Shown here: one piece after another, positions 35,949 through 45,706 of the stretch | How positions within the stretch are numbered: position 1 is the stretch's first letter | Layout: each line of letters begins with the position of its first letter | From: JBBIPA01 sp963820495 | GTDB taxonomy: Bacteria > Chloroflexota > Dehalococcoidia > GIF9 > UBA5629 | NCBI GenBank assembly: GCA_963820495.1 | Contig: CAWGAF010000002.1 | Coordinates: 992,001 to 1,056,000, forward strand | Reading direction: 5' to 3' | DNA length: 64,000 nucleotides | Notes under the pieces: model-generated | Seen by the model: the letters and a program-made list of their open reading frames with translations, nothing else | Databases searched by the model: none | What the model was told of the DNA's origin: nothing | Position numbers and translations under genes: made by a program

Positions 35949-37460
35949 ATGCTAGAAAGAATACATCTAGAGCATTTTAAGGCATTCAATATATTAGATA
36001 GTCTTGACATTAAGCCAATTACTATTTTATGTGGAACAAATAGTTGTGGCAAAAGCACGATATTGCAAAGTATTCTTCTTGCAAAACAAACTGTTGAAAG
36101 TAGACAACTAGGTCAGAGGCTTCAACTTAATGGGAGATTCGTACGTTTGGGCATGTTTGAAAACGTAATCTTTGAAAAGAAACCAGAAAATGAAATTGTT
36201 CTTGGTTTTTCTTTTTGCTGTAAAAAAGATTCTGTTAGCGATATACCATCACCAGTACGTCCTATATTTCCGCTTCGTTTCATATTGGAGCACTTTTTTT
36301 CTGAAAAGCACCTTAAAATAGACTCTGCTGAATTCGCTTTTGACTATCGAATTACTTTTAAACTCGCAGAAAGGAGAAGTCCGAGGACTCACGTCAAACC
36401 CATTATCATTACAGATATACGATTAAAAGCTGAAACAAGACTGTCTAAAGACGAGATAATAGAAGGTCCTAACATTTGCCTTAGCCTGATAGAGAAAGAT
36501 AAATATAATATGACTTGGGCGAATACACGGACTAAAGAGGACAAATCTGGCAAACGAATCGTGAAAGTAACCTTTGGGAATCTATTGCCAAATTCAATAC
36601 TCCTAACTGATGTACCTAGGACACAACGTTACAGACACGGACCTTTCTTTGACGTTATGATTTTTTCAGAGTTCCTAGAGAATATATTTTCTACATATAG
36701 GTATATTGGTCCTTTGAGAGAAGAACCTTCTAGAAGATATATTTACGAGGATGAAGTACTAGAAATTGGTGTAAAAGGAGAAAACGCAGCGTATATCTGT
36801 CTATCAGACTACGATAACAAATTAAAGGATTGCTACCTTTATAACAATAAAAAGGACACTTTCTACAAATGTACCGAAACAATAAAGTTAGGGGATGCCC
36901 TCACAACTTGGCTTGATACAATGTCAATAAATGGATTCATTCCGACGCCGTCAAATGAAATTGTATATCTGAATCTCAAATCAACATCGTCTAAGAATAC
37001 CATGGTAAATATCGCAGATGTCGGCTTTGGCGTTAGTCAGATTTTACCGATATTGTTAGAAGGTTTGAGGATGCCGAAAGGCAATACACTTATGCTTGAG
37101 CAGCCGGAAATTCATTTACACCCAAATCTTCAGATGCAAATGGCAGACTATTTCATATCTTTAGCTTTATCACAAAAAAGGGTTATTGTTGAGACTCACA
37201 GTGATCATATAGTGAATAGATTAGTTCGCAGGATAGTTGCAGATAAAAAATTGAATTTGAATGATTTGATTCGCATATACTTCATTATCCCAACGCCCAC
37301 CGGATCCAAATACGAACCAGTGACTATTGATCCAGATAGAGGTATAGTTAATTGGCCACGTGACTTTTTCGATCAGACAGCTTCTGAGCAGCAAAGAACC
37401 ATACAGGCTGGATTGAATAAGAGAATGGCAAATAGGAGTAATTTTGATACAAAATTATGA
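35949..37460 (+). CDS. AAA/ABC-type ATPase with DUF3696-like end
   Basis: A 503-residue SMC/ABC-like ATPase. Walker A is GTNSCGKST (about residues 29-37); a long insertion (80-350) follows; the signature-like VGFGVSQILPILLEG is near 357, Walker B MLEQPEIHLHP near 380, and VETHSDHIVNRLVRRI near 415. The tail (YEPVTIDPDRGIVNWPRDFF) matches DUF3696. ATPases of this class are common in phage-defence islands paired with an effector. The stop shares ATGA with the next gene, so the two products are probably made together. Function is inferred from class and context. Confidence 0.8.
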   Translation: MLERIHLEHFKAFNILDSLDIKPITILCGTNSCGKSTILQSILLAKQTVESRQLGQRLQLNGRFVRLGMFENVIFEKKPENEIVLGFSFCCKKDSVSDIPSPVRPIFPLRFILEHFFSEKHLKIDSAEFAFDYRITFKLAERRSPRTHVKPIIITDIRLKAETRLSKDEIIEGPNICLSLIEKDKYNMTWANTRTKEDKSGKRIVKVTFGNLLPNSILLTDVPRTQRYRHGPFFDVMIFSEFLENIFSTYRYIGPLREEPSRRYIYEDEVLEIGVKGENAAYICLSDYDNKLKDCYLYNNKKDTFYKCTETIKLGDALTTWLDTMSINGFIPTPSNEIVYLNLKSTSSKNTMVNIADVGFGVSQILPILLEGLRMPKGNTLMLEQPEIHLHPNLQMQMADYFISLALSQKRVIVETHSDHIVNRLVRRIVADKKLNLNDLIRIYFIIPTPTGSKYEPVTIDPDRGIVNWPRDFFDQTASEQQRTIQAGLNKRMANRSNFDTKL

Positions 37461-38359
37461 TGAATGCTGTCTTTGACCCTGCGATATTCTTTATTTCAGA
37501 AGCAGATTGGGTTGATGTGCATAAGCGCGACCGTTTCCTGCAACATCTGTTTGATAATTTAACAAACATTGATCAATATTCTGTTGCACAAATAATTTGG
37601 AATGACGAATTGGAAAATTGTATGTGGGCTCATCCACATATTCCGCCATGGCGACAAGATAGAGACTGGAATATCCAACTTGTACCAATTATTTATAAAA
37701 TTTTTCAGAGGAATAGAACTATAATCAGTTGTGGTAGCAGCCAGATTGTCTGTACTGTAGACCCAATAATGAATTGTGTTCATTCTGATGCACTTCTATG
37801 TTTTTTGAAACTGATGCATAAAGTGAGTACTTCTATTCCGGATATTTTACTATGTTTGGGTCTTGAAAACGTATTATCAATAAATAGCTCCTACGTGTTT
37901 AGTTGCACGTGCTGTTCGCAAAACTTTACTCCGAAACTAATAAGTAGCCCGACCGATTGGTTGCATTATATTAATCTCGAAGAAAACTATTGGCCAAATG
38001 ACATTTCAGATTCAGATAAATTTGTTAAAGTGCTAGAATTAGTTCGGATTAGAGATTTCAATAGTTCCCCGTTTCTATATGACTTCGAGTTCCCTCCTCG
38101 ATTTATTAATGAGCTCATTGCGACCCAAAGCAATAGAATTGAAATACTTCATCAGATTGTAAAAAGGCTAATATTGACAAGACAGCAGGCTGCTCATGAT
38201 TCAAGTTTACAAGATGAATATTTAAGAGGAAAGTGCGAATACAGATTTCGGGTAACGCCCAGACCACATTCAGCGAGGATTCACTATTCGTATGACCGGA
38301 GTGGGACTATTATCTTTTTGTGTTACTATGGCGTAGGGCATCATGATGCTGGTCTATGA
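37457..38359 (+). CDS. unrecognised partner of the DUF3696 ATPase
   Basis: A 300-residue protein starting in the ATGA overlap. The N-terminal part (FDPAIFFISEADWVDVHKRD) and middle (FSCTCCSQNF, a possible zinc pair) match no family I know. The C-terminal about 40 residues (RFRVTPRPHSARIHYSYDRS, then IIFLCYYGVGHHDAGL) look like a small beta-sheet with conserved Arg, Tyr and His, loosely like RelE/ParE-type ends. I infer an effector or toxin controlled by the ATPase. Low GC fits an acquired cassette. Confidence 0.6.
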   Translation: MMNAVFDPAIFFISEADWVDVHKRDRFLQHLFDNLTNIDQYSVAQIIWNDELENCMWAHPHIPPWRQDRDWNIQLVPIIYKIFQRNRTIISCGSSQIVCTVDPIMNCVHSDALLCFLKLMHKVSTSIPDILLCLGLENVLSINSSYVFSCTCCSQNFTPKLISSPTDWLHYINLEENYWPNDISDSDKFVKVLELVRIRDFNSSPFLYDFEFPPRFINELIATQSNRIEILHQIVKRLILTRQQAAHDSSLQDEYLRGKCEYRFRVTPRPHSARIHYSYDRSGTIIFLCYYGVGHHDAGL

Positions 38360-38789
38360 TTTCCATATTTAAAACTCGAGATATTCAGATAATAGCCATC
38401 ATCTATTACTATTCATGAGGTCATAATTATGTTGCCACTCCACCTAACAATAAAGGTCCTATCGCCTGAAACCGTCTAAGGGGATAGAAGAGCTTATATT
38501 AGCGCTTGACCCCACTACAATGCACATAAGCTTGGGTTGTTTTATCCGAAGGTCACAGTAGGGCGGATTGTTGCTCCTCTCATCTATGGCCAGGCTTACG
38601 CGAAAGTTGCTCCTACTTATCTCTAACAGCAATCAGCTATGGCATTGATCTATTTCTTTACAGGTGATATTTCTACCCCAACTTGGCTTGATGTATAATT
38701 CAGTGAAAATTCGAATTTATAGTGGATTAGACAAGCTCCAACTTCCTCTAATAAGTCGTTAGGCGACAATTTAAGGATGGCGGAACCTG
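38360..38789. other. intergenic upstream of mgtA-like gene
   Basis: No gene recognised. I looked for an M-box or other magnesium-sensing leader and did not find one I can support. Confidence 0.4.
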
Positions 38790-41312
38790 ATGACCCAACA
38801 TGCGGCGGCCTTCTGGAGTATTCCCATTGCCGAATTGCTCGAGAGTTTGCGAGCAACGCCAGCAGGACTGACGAATAAAGAGGCCCGGGAACGTCTTGAA
38901 CGGTACGGCTCTAACCTCCTCATACCTAAGAAGAGAACAGACGCACTAACGCTTCTGCTTAATCAATTTAAGAGTCCAATTATCCTCATCCTTCTTTTTG
39001 CAGTAGGGTTGTCGTTTTTCCTGCGGGATAATACTGCTGCTTTGATTATCCTGGCAATTATCATTGTAAGCGGCTTACTTGGATTCTGGCAGGAAAGAGG
39101 AGCGGCCAATGCCGTCGAGAAGTTATTAGCACTTGTACAAATTAAGGCGACAGTACTGCGCGACGGAAATGAAACCGAAATTCCTGTAGAGGAGATTGTA
39201 CCTGGTGATATTGTTATTCTAAATGCAGGAGACGCCATCCCGGGAGACTGTCTTATTCTGGAATCAAAGGATCTCTTTGTAGATGAAGCAGCAATGACTG
39301 GGGAAACTTACCCTGTAGAAAAACTGGTCGGGATATTGCCAACAGAAACACCACTCAGTCAACGGACAAACAGTCTTCTTATGGGAACTCACGTTGTAAG
39401 TGGCGCTGCCAGAGCCATGATTGTGCACACGGGTACAGAAACTGAATTCGGCAAAGTATCCGAACGTCTAAAACTAAGACCCCCGGAAACAGAATTTGAA
39501 CGCGGCGTCCGGCAGTTCGGCTATCTCCTCTTGGAAGTTACGCTGGTACTGGTAATTGCCATTTTCGCTATTAATGTCTATTTTGCCCGCCCAGTCTTAG
39601 AGGCTTTCCTCTTTTCCTTAGCCTTAGCTGTTGGACTAACTCCGCAACTTTTGCCGGCAATCGTTAGCATCAACCTTGCCCATGGTGCAAAACGTATGGC
39701 CCAAGAGAAGGTGATTGTCAAACGGCTTGCCTCTATTGAAAATTTCGGCAGCATGAACGTACTTTGTTCCGATAAAACCGGCACTCTGACTGAAGGCGTG
39801 ATCCATATCCATTCTGCCCTTGATGTTAATGGTAATGAAAGTGAAAAGGTTATTTTTTATGCTTACCTAAGTGCGTTTTACGAAACTGGGTTCACGAATC
39901 CTATCGATGAAGCGATCCGCACCCATCACCAATTTGATGTGTCCGGCTATCAGAAACTTGACGAGGTGCCATATGATTTCATTCGCAAGCGACTTGGCAT
40001 TCTGGTTTCAAAGGATGGTACACATCTAATGGTAGTCAAAGGCGCTCTGCCGAACGTACTTGCTGTATGTTCGGCAGTAGAAATTCCCGATGGAACTATT
40101 GTGGATATAACCCCGCTGGCAGAGCATATCCAGCAGCGTTTTGAAGAGCTAAGTAGCAAAGGTCTTCGCATACTTGGCGTCGCCTACCGGGATGTGGGCT
40201 CCGATATGCAGATCACCAAGGACCACGAAGTTAGTATGACCTTTTTGGGGTTCCTTGTCTTCTTCGATCCACCTAAGACTGGAATAGCCGGGACTCTAAG
40301 CCAGCTAAAACAGCTGGGCATTTCCGTGAAGATCATTACTGGGGACAATCATCTGGTTGCGGCAGCTGTCAGCCAGCAGGTAGGGTTGACCGGTATAAAG
40401 ATTCTCTCGGGTCAAGACATGCATCGGATGAGTGATGAGGCACTCCTTCGGCAGGTGAATGATGTAGATATTTTTGCCGAGGTAGAGCCTAATCACAAAG
40501 AACGAATTGTCCTTGCGCTTCGGAAGGCTGGAAACGTCGTAGGTTATATGGGAGATGGAATTAACGATGCTTCGGCACTCCATGCTGCCGATGTTGGCAT
40601 TTCTATTGATAGCGCTGTGGATGTTGCTAAGGATGCGGCTGACATAGTGTTGCTGGAAAAGGATCTTGGCGTTCTTGCGCAGGGCGTGCTGGCAGGAAGA
40701 ACGACATTTTCAAACACCCTCAAGTATGTCTTTATGGCGACTAGTGCTAATTTTGGAAATATGTTCAGCATGGCCGGAGCGTCTCTTTTCCTTGCGTTCC
40801 TCCCCTTACTGCCTAAACAAATCCTTCTCACCAATCTGTTTACTGACTTTCCTGAGATGACTATTGCCACGGATAACGTCGATCGTGAATTAGTCCAAAA
40901 ACCACAACGTTGGAACATCAAATTCATCCGCAACTTTATGCTGACATTTGGCATTCTAAGTTCAGTGTTCGACTACCTTACATTTGGTGTGCTTCTGTTC
41001 ATTCTGCATGCTACCACAAACCAATTCAGAACTGGCTGGTTTATGGAGTCTGTTATATCAGCTTCGGTGGTTGTGCTCGTTATTAGAAGTAGGAAGCCTT
41101 TCTTTAAGACTAAGCCCGGTAAGTATTTGCTAATAGCAACCCTGTTGATTGTCGTTGTCACGCTTATCTTTCCCTTCACTCCGCTTGGAGAGATATTTGG
41201 TTTCCAGCCACTGCCAATCTGGTTCCTTCTGGTAGTTGTGATGATTGTGGTCTTATATATCATCGGAGCCGAAATAGCGAAAAGTATCTTTTATAAGACG
41301 ATGAAATTATGA
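38790..41312 (+). CDS. mgtA: MgtA-type P-type ATPase, probable Mg2+ importer
   Basis: An 840-residue P-type ATPase. Actuator motif TGETYPVEK (about residue 170), phosphorylation site CSDKTGTLTEG (about 325), hinge GDGINDASALHAADVG (about 588). Membrane helices lie near 60-95, 245-300 and 645-835. VGLTPQLLPAIVSINLAHGA in helix M4 is characteristic of MgtA/MgtB magnesium transporters. The full length and all motifs are present. It is the last protein gene before attR and has no visible operon partner. Another divalent cation remains possible. Confidence 0.85.
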   Translation: MTQHAAAFWSIPIAELLESLRATPAGLTNKEARERLERYGSNLLIPKKRTDALTLLLNQFKSPIILILLFAVGLSFFLRDNTAALIILAIIIVSGLLGFWQERGAANAVEKLLALVQIKATVLRDGNETEIPVEEIVPGDIVILNAGDAIPGDCLILESKDLFVDEAAMTGETYPVEKLVGILPTETPLSQRTNSLLMGTHVVSGAARAMIVHTGTETEFGKVSERLKLRPPETEFERGVRQFGYLLLEVTLVLVIAIFAINVYFARPVLEAFLFSLALAVGLTPQLLPAIVSINLAHGAKRMAQEKVIVKRLASIENFGSMNVLCSDKTGTLTEGVIHIHSALDVNGNESEKVIFYAYLSAFYETGFTNPIDEAIRTHHQFDVSGYQKLDEVPYDFIRKRLGILVSKDGTHLMVVKGALPNVLAVCSAVEIPDGTIVDITPLAEHIQQRFEELSSKGLRILGVAYRDVGSDMQITKDHEVSMTFLGFLVFFDPPKTGIAGTLSQLKQLGISVKIITGDNHLVAAAVSQQVGLTGIKILSGQDMHRMSDEALLRQVNDVDIFAEVEPNHKERIVLALRKAGNVVGYMGDGINDASALHAADVGISIDSAVDVAKDAADIVLLEKDLGVLAQGVLAGRTTFSNTLKYVFMATSANFGNMFSMAGASLFLAFLPLLPKQILLTNLFTDFPEMTIATDNVDRELVQKPQRWNIKFIRNFMLTFGILSSVFDYLTFGVLLFILHATTNQFRTGWFMESVISASVVVLVIRSRKPFFKTKPGKYLLIATLLIVVVTLIFPFTPLGEIFGFQPLPIWFLLVVVMIVVLYIIGAEIAKSIFYKTMKL

Positions 41313-41911
41313 GAAGGGGCAAAAACTGAGAAACGTAAAACATTCCCTAACGCAGATTTCATGACTCAACTCGTTCGCCTAAATACTTCACACTTTAGTA
41401 ACAATAGTCCAGAATGTTTTGGTTGGAAACGCTTCAATCGGTGCCACACCCCTGAGGATTCCAGGGAAGAGAAAAAAGGGAACAGGGATAGATTGAACCG
41501 TTACAGCTTTAAAACCACACTGCGTTACAGTAAAATAATCTGTTGCGGCTGCTATATCTTAATCTGTAACGGCTTGCCGGCATGCTCCCATTATGTTTTT
41601 TTTATTTCTAGAGAAATAAAAGGGAGCGACCAGGGTTTTTAGAAGTATGTCTATTCTTTTTCCCTTGATGGTCATAGCATCGAATTTAACAGCGGTGATA
41701 GAAATCACGGCATACTTTGTTTGGAGCCCTCCCTTGCTCACTACATCGAACAGCCCCACTCTTTTTTGAGGGTAAATAGCTTCAAAACACACTCATGGCA
41801 TAGGCGGAGACTCTGTAATGCCTGAATTTTGAGCCTTTCCCCGGTTACGAGGTGGCGAGATTCTGTCTCTTACTAATGTGCGCAAGCTCATGCCGTTACT
41901 TGATGACGGTG

Positions 41912-41946
41912 ATAAAAGGGGGTGATCCTTGGTTACCCCCTTTTAT
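41912..41946. terminator. strong bidirectional hairpin terminator
   Basis: ATAAAAGGGGGT (41912-41923) pairs perfectly with ACCCCCTTTTAT (41935-41946) over 12 bp with an 11-base loop; A and T runs flank the stem, so it could terminate transcription from either side. Confidence 0.7.
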
Positions 41947-42182
41947 TCCAGGGAATGACTGTAGTCCCATAACTGGCATTTTAGCGATGGATTTAGCGAT
42001 ATTCAAAAAATAACGTGGTTTAACAATTTATCACTTTAGATACAAAATTGACCTTATATCAATCAACACACTTGTTTTACTTTGAACGTAAAATAACCTT
42101 TTTATACACTTGATACAGAATTACGAAACCGCTGGTCATATGTTCAGGTCCTTCTGTACATCCTGTAAATTAAAGCAAAAAT

Positions 42183-42204
42183 TCTGCTAATAATTTGCTA
42201 ATAG
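42183..42204. repeat. two imperfect TTTGCTAATAA copies near attR
   Basis: TCTGCTAATAA (42183-42193) and TTTGCTAATAG (42194-42204) each differ by one base from the repeats at 3369-3401, and are likewise adjacent without a gap, 117 bp inside attR. They are likely integrase arm sites. Confidence 0.7.
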
Positions 42205-42321
42205 ACCAAACGAAACGGGTTGTTACTAAACGATATTCTACACTCAAAACGGTTTTTCTGTCATTAACACAAAAGTTCTAAATTGAACGTAAACTGACGG
42301 CTTAGGACACCTAATTGCAAA

Positions 42322-42360
42322 TTTCGAGAGCGGCACCATCAACCACTCGGTCACCTCTCC
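42322..42360. other. attachment site, distal end of the island (attR)
   Basis: Exact 39-bp copy of the tRNA-Ser(CGA) 5' half at 3267-3305. No complete tRNA surrounds this copy: the sequence inside the island lacks the 3' half. It marks the right boundary; sequence beyond it was the original upstream flank of the tRNA. Confidence 0.92.
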
Positions 42361-42709
42361 GAGTTTCAAATTTTACTCTAAAACCTTGATTCACGCAAAA
42401 TCACTGGTTTTCTTTTTAACCAAATCTGAATGCTTTTCTAATCCTGTATAGCAGGCTTGTTTTCAGTGGTAATTAATCATTAAAACAAGAGAAGTCAATT
42501 TTTCTTTTTAAAATATCTAAGTACATCTCTTTCTTCACTTAATCACAATAACAATCCGTGCTTTTAATATTAGATTAACAAACCGAACTCTTGTCACCTG
42601 TGGTTTTAACTGCCAAGGCGTTAGAATAGCATTACGAGAGAATCCGTTAAATAGGAAGGGGTAAAAGCACTAATCACTTAAAAGCAACAAACCTGCTACT
42701 AGAATAGCA
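42361..42709. other. AT-rich chromosomal spacer
   Basis: No gene recognised. Before integration this sequence preceded tRNA-Ser(CGA) and should have held its promoter. Confidence 0.5.
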
Positions 42710-43180
42710 CTAGTTGCCTGGTCCACATCCTGGAGATCTGACCATTAAGACAGGTACACAAAGAGAACGTAGAAGACGCTCGGCCACACTACCCCATACC
42801 CAATGGCTTATTCCGGAGCGTCCATGGGAAGCAATGACAACTAAATCTATATTATTCTTCGAAGCGAAGTCACTGAGTGCCTCCGCAGCTTTACCAAAGA
42901 CTACTTCTGCACTGGCATTTACACCAGCTTTTCTGAAACGGTCTACAATCTCCTTGAGATATTTCTCAGCGTCCAGTTTGTTATGAGTTTCAAATGTCGT
43001 CAATTGTTCTACAGATGTGATTTTTGCTGCTTCTATACCATAAGGTATTGTAATCGGCTCAACCGCTCTCACAAATAACACCTGGGGAGATTCACCGCCT
43101 TTAACCAGAGTTTCTAGATGGGGAAGCACACACTCAGCTAACTTTGAACCATCCAGTGGAGCCATAATTTTCTTGTACAT
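42710..43180 (-). CDS. universal stress protein (UspA family)
   Basis: A 156-residue cytoplasmic protein with the UspA fold: start KKIMAPLDGSKLAECVLPHL, and the ATP-binding signature VIASHGRSGISHWVWGSVAE (G-x2-G-x9-G-S pattern) near residues 117-137. Length fits single-domain members. Such proteins aid survival under stress; the exact role is not deducible. It lies on the same strand as the terC-like gene, 137 bp downstream. Confidence 0.9.
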   Translation of the reverse strand: MYKKIMAPLDGSKLAECVLPHLETLVKGGESPQVLFVRAVEPITIPYGIEAAKITSVEQLTTFETHNKLDAEKYLKEIVDRFRKAGVNASAEVVFGKAAEALSDFASKNNIDLVVIASHGRSGISHWVWGSVAERLLRSLCVPVLMVRSPGCGPGN

Positions 43181-43316
43181 TTGCTTTTATTTTCCTTCCA
43201 ACACTAACATTGTTATTTATATTTATTGGTTACTGTCATCCTCCATATTTTCTGCTACATTGTTTTGCCCACCAGATCCAAAGCTGGGAATTCTCAGGAA
43301 TTTTTTGATTCCCTCC

Positions 43317-44273
43317 TTATTCCCTCTTTTTCTGAGGATTTGCTGTAGGTTTTAATTCTTCGGGCTTCTTTTTAGGGAAGATAATGGAAGCTACTATCGA
43401 GCCAAGTATTAGAGCGAATACTATCCCTAAAGAAATTAAAGTCGGCATATGGTACACATCGACTAACAACATCTTGATTCCTACAAAGGCAAGAACTATA
43501 CATAGGCCATATACAAGATAATGGAAGGCATAAAAAAGCCCGGCAATGGCAAAGAAAAGAGCCCGTAGCCCTAAAATTGCAAATATATTAGATGTGTAAA
43601 CAATAAAAGGGTCGAGGGTAATACCAAATACAGCTGGTACCGAATCTACAGCAAACATCACATCCATTGTTTCGATAGATATTAGGGCGATTAAAAGTGG
43701 CGTTGCCCAAAGTACTCCGTTTGCTCTCTTAAAAAATTTGCTACCATCATACTGAGTATCGACACGCATGAAGCGTCGGGCAAGTCGGACTAAGGGATTT
43801 TTCTCTGGATCAACCTCTTTTTCTTTCTGCGTAATCAGCTTTAGCGCAGTGTAAATAAGGAGAAGCCCCAATATGTATATAAGAAAATGGAATCGCTCAA
43901 CTAAGGCAATTCCAGCAAAAATAAAAATGCCCCGGAAGAAAATAGCACCCAGAATACCCCAGAGTAGAACTTTTCGCTGTGCTTCTCGGGGTACAGCAAA
44001 GTAGGTAAAAAGTGCCAAGAAAACGAAGAGATTATCAATGCTCAAAGAATACTCTACCAGATAGGCAGTAAGAAACTCAGCCCCCTTTTCAGGACCTTTA
44101 TAAAAATATACGATGAGATTGAAGGCGAGTCCTAAGGCGACCCAGAATGCCACCAGTTTAAGGGCTTCTTTGACAGGGATAACGTGAGCTTTACGTTGGA
44201 AGACAAATAAATCAAGGCTAAGTGCTGCCACAAAAACAAGTATGAAAATTATCCAGAGGTAACTTTCTTCCAT
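43317..44273 (-). CDS. TerC/Alx family membrane protein
   Basis: A 318-residue protein with about eight or nine membrane helices. Acidic residues conserved in TerC are visible within helices: ALSLDLFVFQ, EYSLSIDNLFVFLAL and ALISIETMDVMFAVDSVPAV. The family includes Alx, a manganese exporter, and TerC proteins linked to tellurite resistance or protein secretion. Lysine-rich C-terminus (PKKKPEELKPTANPQKKRE) is probably cytoplasmic. Substrate is not established here. Confidence 0.88.
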   Translation of the reverse strand: MEESYLWIIFILVFVAALSLDLFVFQRKAHVIPVKEALKLVAFWVALGLAFNLIVYFYKGPEKGAEFLTAYLVEYSLSIDNLFVFLALFTYFAVPREAQRKVLLWGILGAIFFRGIFIFAGIALVERFHFLIYILGLLLIYTALKLITQKEKEVDPEKNPLVRLARRFMRVDTQYDGSKFFKRANGVLWATPLLIALISIETMDVMFAVDSVPAVFGITLDPFIVYTSNIFAILGLRALFFAIAGLFYAFHYLVYGLCIVLAFVGIKMLLVDVYHMPTLISLGIVFALILGSIVASIIFPKKKPEELKPTANPQKKRE

Positions 44274-44428
44274 TATATTTTTATTATACCTTCATTTAAT
44301 AGCATTAGTTTATCACTACAATCGGCCTCAATTATGAACTAATTAAAACTAATTTAAAAAGTATAAAGAATTAGAACATCGGGAAAAAGCTCCTGGATTG
44401 TATGACCGCTACAGTCAAGTTTTTCTCC

Positions 44429-45571
44429 TCAAGCAAATAGCGGCACTAACATCAACATTGCCCCACCAGCTACCACCGAGGCAATTTGCCCAGCAGTGTT
44501 GGCTCCAGCAGCATGCATCAACAAGTGATTGTGAGGATTAAACTGAAGTCCTAGTTTTTGCACTACTCGGGATGACATTGGAAAAGCCGATATTCCGCAG
44601 GCGCCGATCATAGGGTTGATTTTTCCTTTAGAAAGGGCGCACATTAATTTACCCAGAAGAACGCCAGCTGCGGTATCCAGAGAAAAAGCGACCACTCCGA
44701 GTACGAATACTAAAATAGTTTCTGGTCTAAGAAACTGCGTGCCTATCATCAGTCCGCCCACGGCTATACCAAGGAGAATAGTAATGATGTTAGCTAATTC
44801 ATTTTGAGCTGTTTCAGAAAGGCTTTTAACAACTCCACATTCTCGTAACAAATTGCCAAACATGAGAGAACCAATAAGAGCTGTAGCCTTAGGGCAGAGC
44901 AAACCCACCACAATGATAGTAGCTATAGGAAACAGAATCTTTGTCCTTTGTGAAACTGTTCCCGTAATATATGGCATTTTTATCATTTTTTCCTTTTTAG
45001 TGGTCAGCGCTTTTATTATCGGGGGCTGTATGATGGGAACCATAGCCATGTAAGAGTAAGCAGCTACGACAATAGCTGCAGTATATTTAGACTGAAAGGT
45101 AGTAGAGACAAAGATTGAAGTGGGACCATCGGCAGAGCCAATGATGCCAATAGAGGCAGCATCTTTTAAACTGAAATCTAAAATATGTAGCCACCCGTCA
45201 CCCAATAGATAAGCTAAAAAGAAAGTCCCAAAAATACCAAATTGAGCGGCGGCGCCCAGCAAAATAGTGTAAGGCTGACTTAAAAAGGGGCCAAAATCAA
45301 TCATGGCCCCAACACCAACGAAGATAAGCAGCGGAAATATCTCGGTATGAATGCCAGCATCGCTTAGAATAGCTAAAAAGCCGCCCTTTTCGGCTATGCC
45401 GCCCAATGGTATGTTAGCCAGAATACATCCAGTTCCGATGGGCACTAATAGAACTGGCTCTACTTTTTTGGCAATTCCCAGCCATAGAAGAACACCACCA
45501 ATAACTAGCATAACCACTATTTGCCAGTTCAAATTTAAAAACCCAAGGAATTCGCTTGCACTTATATCCAT
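44429..45571 (-). CDS. oadB: sodium-pumping decarboxylase beta subunit (copy 1)
   Basis: A 380-residue integral membrane protein of the OadB/GcdB/MmdB family, which couples decarboxylation of a biotin-bound carboxyl group to sodium export. Family blocks: DFGPFLSQPYTILLGAAAQF, AASIGIIGSADGPTSIFVST, and GKINPMIGACGISAFPMSSR. It starts six bases after the gamma-subunit gene. No alpha (carboxyltransferase) or biotin-carrier gene is nearby. A second beta subunit lies at 49753. Confidence 0.92.
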   Translation of the reverse strand: MDISASEFLGFLNLNWQIVVMLVIGGVLLWLGIAKKVEPVLLVPIGTGCILANIPLGGIAEKGGFLAILSDAGIHTEIFPLLIFVGVGAMIDFGPFLSQPYTILLGAAAQFGIFGTFFLAYLLGDGWLHILDFSLKDAASIGIIGSADGPTSIFVSTTFQSKYTAAIVVAAYSYMAMVPIIQPPIIKALTTKKEKMIKMPYITGTVSQRTKILFPIATIIVVGLLCPKATALIGSLMFGNLLRECGVVKSLSETAQNELANIITILLGIAVGGLMIGTQFLRPETILVFVLGVVAFSLDTAAGVLLGKLMCALSKGKINPMIGACGISAFPMSSRVVQKLGLQFNPHNHLLMHAAGANTAGQIASVVAGGAMLMLVPLFA

Positions 45572-45577
45572 AATCTT

Positions 45578-45706
45578 TTATTCTTCCTGTTTTTCCTCCT
45601 TGGGTTTAAATAGCCTGCCTAGAGCTATCATTACTAACAGCAGTATTCCTAATACAGCAAAGATAATCACCATTCCCAAGATAACTATCCATAGAGCGTT
45701 AAGCAT
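45578..45706 (-). CDS. oadG: short OadG-like gamma subunit (copy 1)
   Basis: Forty-two residues from ATG 45706: MLNALWIVILGMVIIFAVLG, one membrane helix, then a charged tail (LFKPKEEKQEE). Size, single helix and position directly before oadB match the gamma subunit of sodium-pumping decarboxylases. GTGAGG precedes the ATG. Confidence 0.75.
   Translation of the reverse strand: MLNALWIVILGMVIIFAVLGILLLVMIALGRLFKPKEEKQEE

Larger units (their letters stand above)
41313..42321. other. noncoding right end of the island
   Basis: About 1 kb without a convincing gene; a 93-codon frame at 41361 has no recognisable features. It contains the hairpin at 41912-41946 and the integrase-arm-like repeats at 42183-42204, then ends at attR. 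Confidence 0.55.

Noticed and set aside
38360..38789. Magnesium riboswitch (M-box) before the mgtA-like gene
   Set aside because: I could not match the conserved M-box core sequence.
39578..40954. Several long antisense frames within the mgtA-like gene
   Set aside because: Shadow frames; the forward gene has all P-type ATPase motifs.
41361..41642. 93-codon frame after mgtA
   Set aside because: No recognisable features, odd composition, and no ribosome binding site.
44274..44428. Manganese riboswitch (yybP-ykoY) before the terC-like gene
   Set aside because: The short AT-rich leader shows none of the conserved stem-loop sequences.
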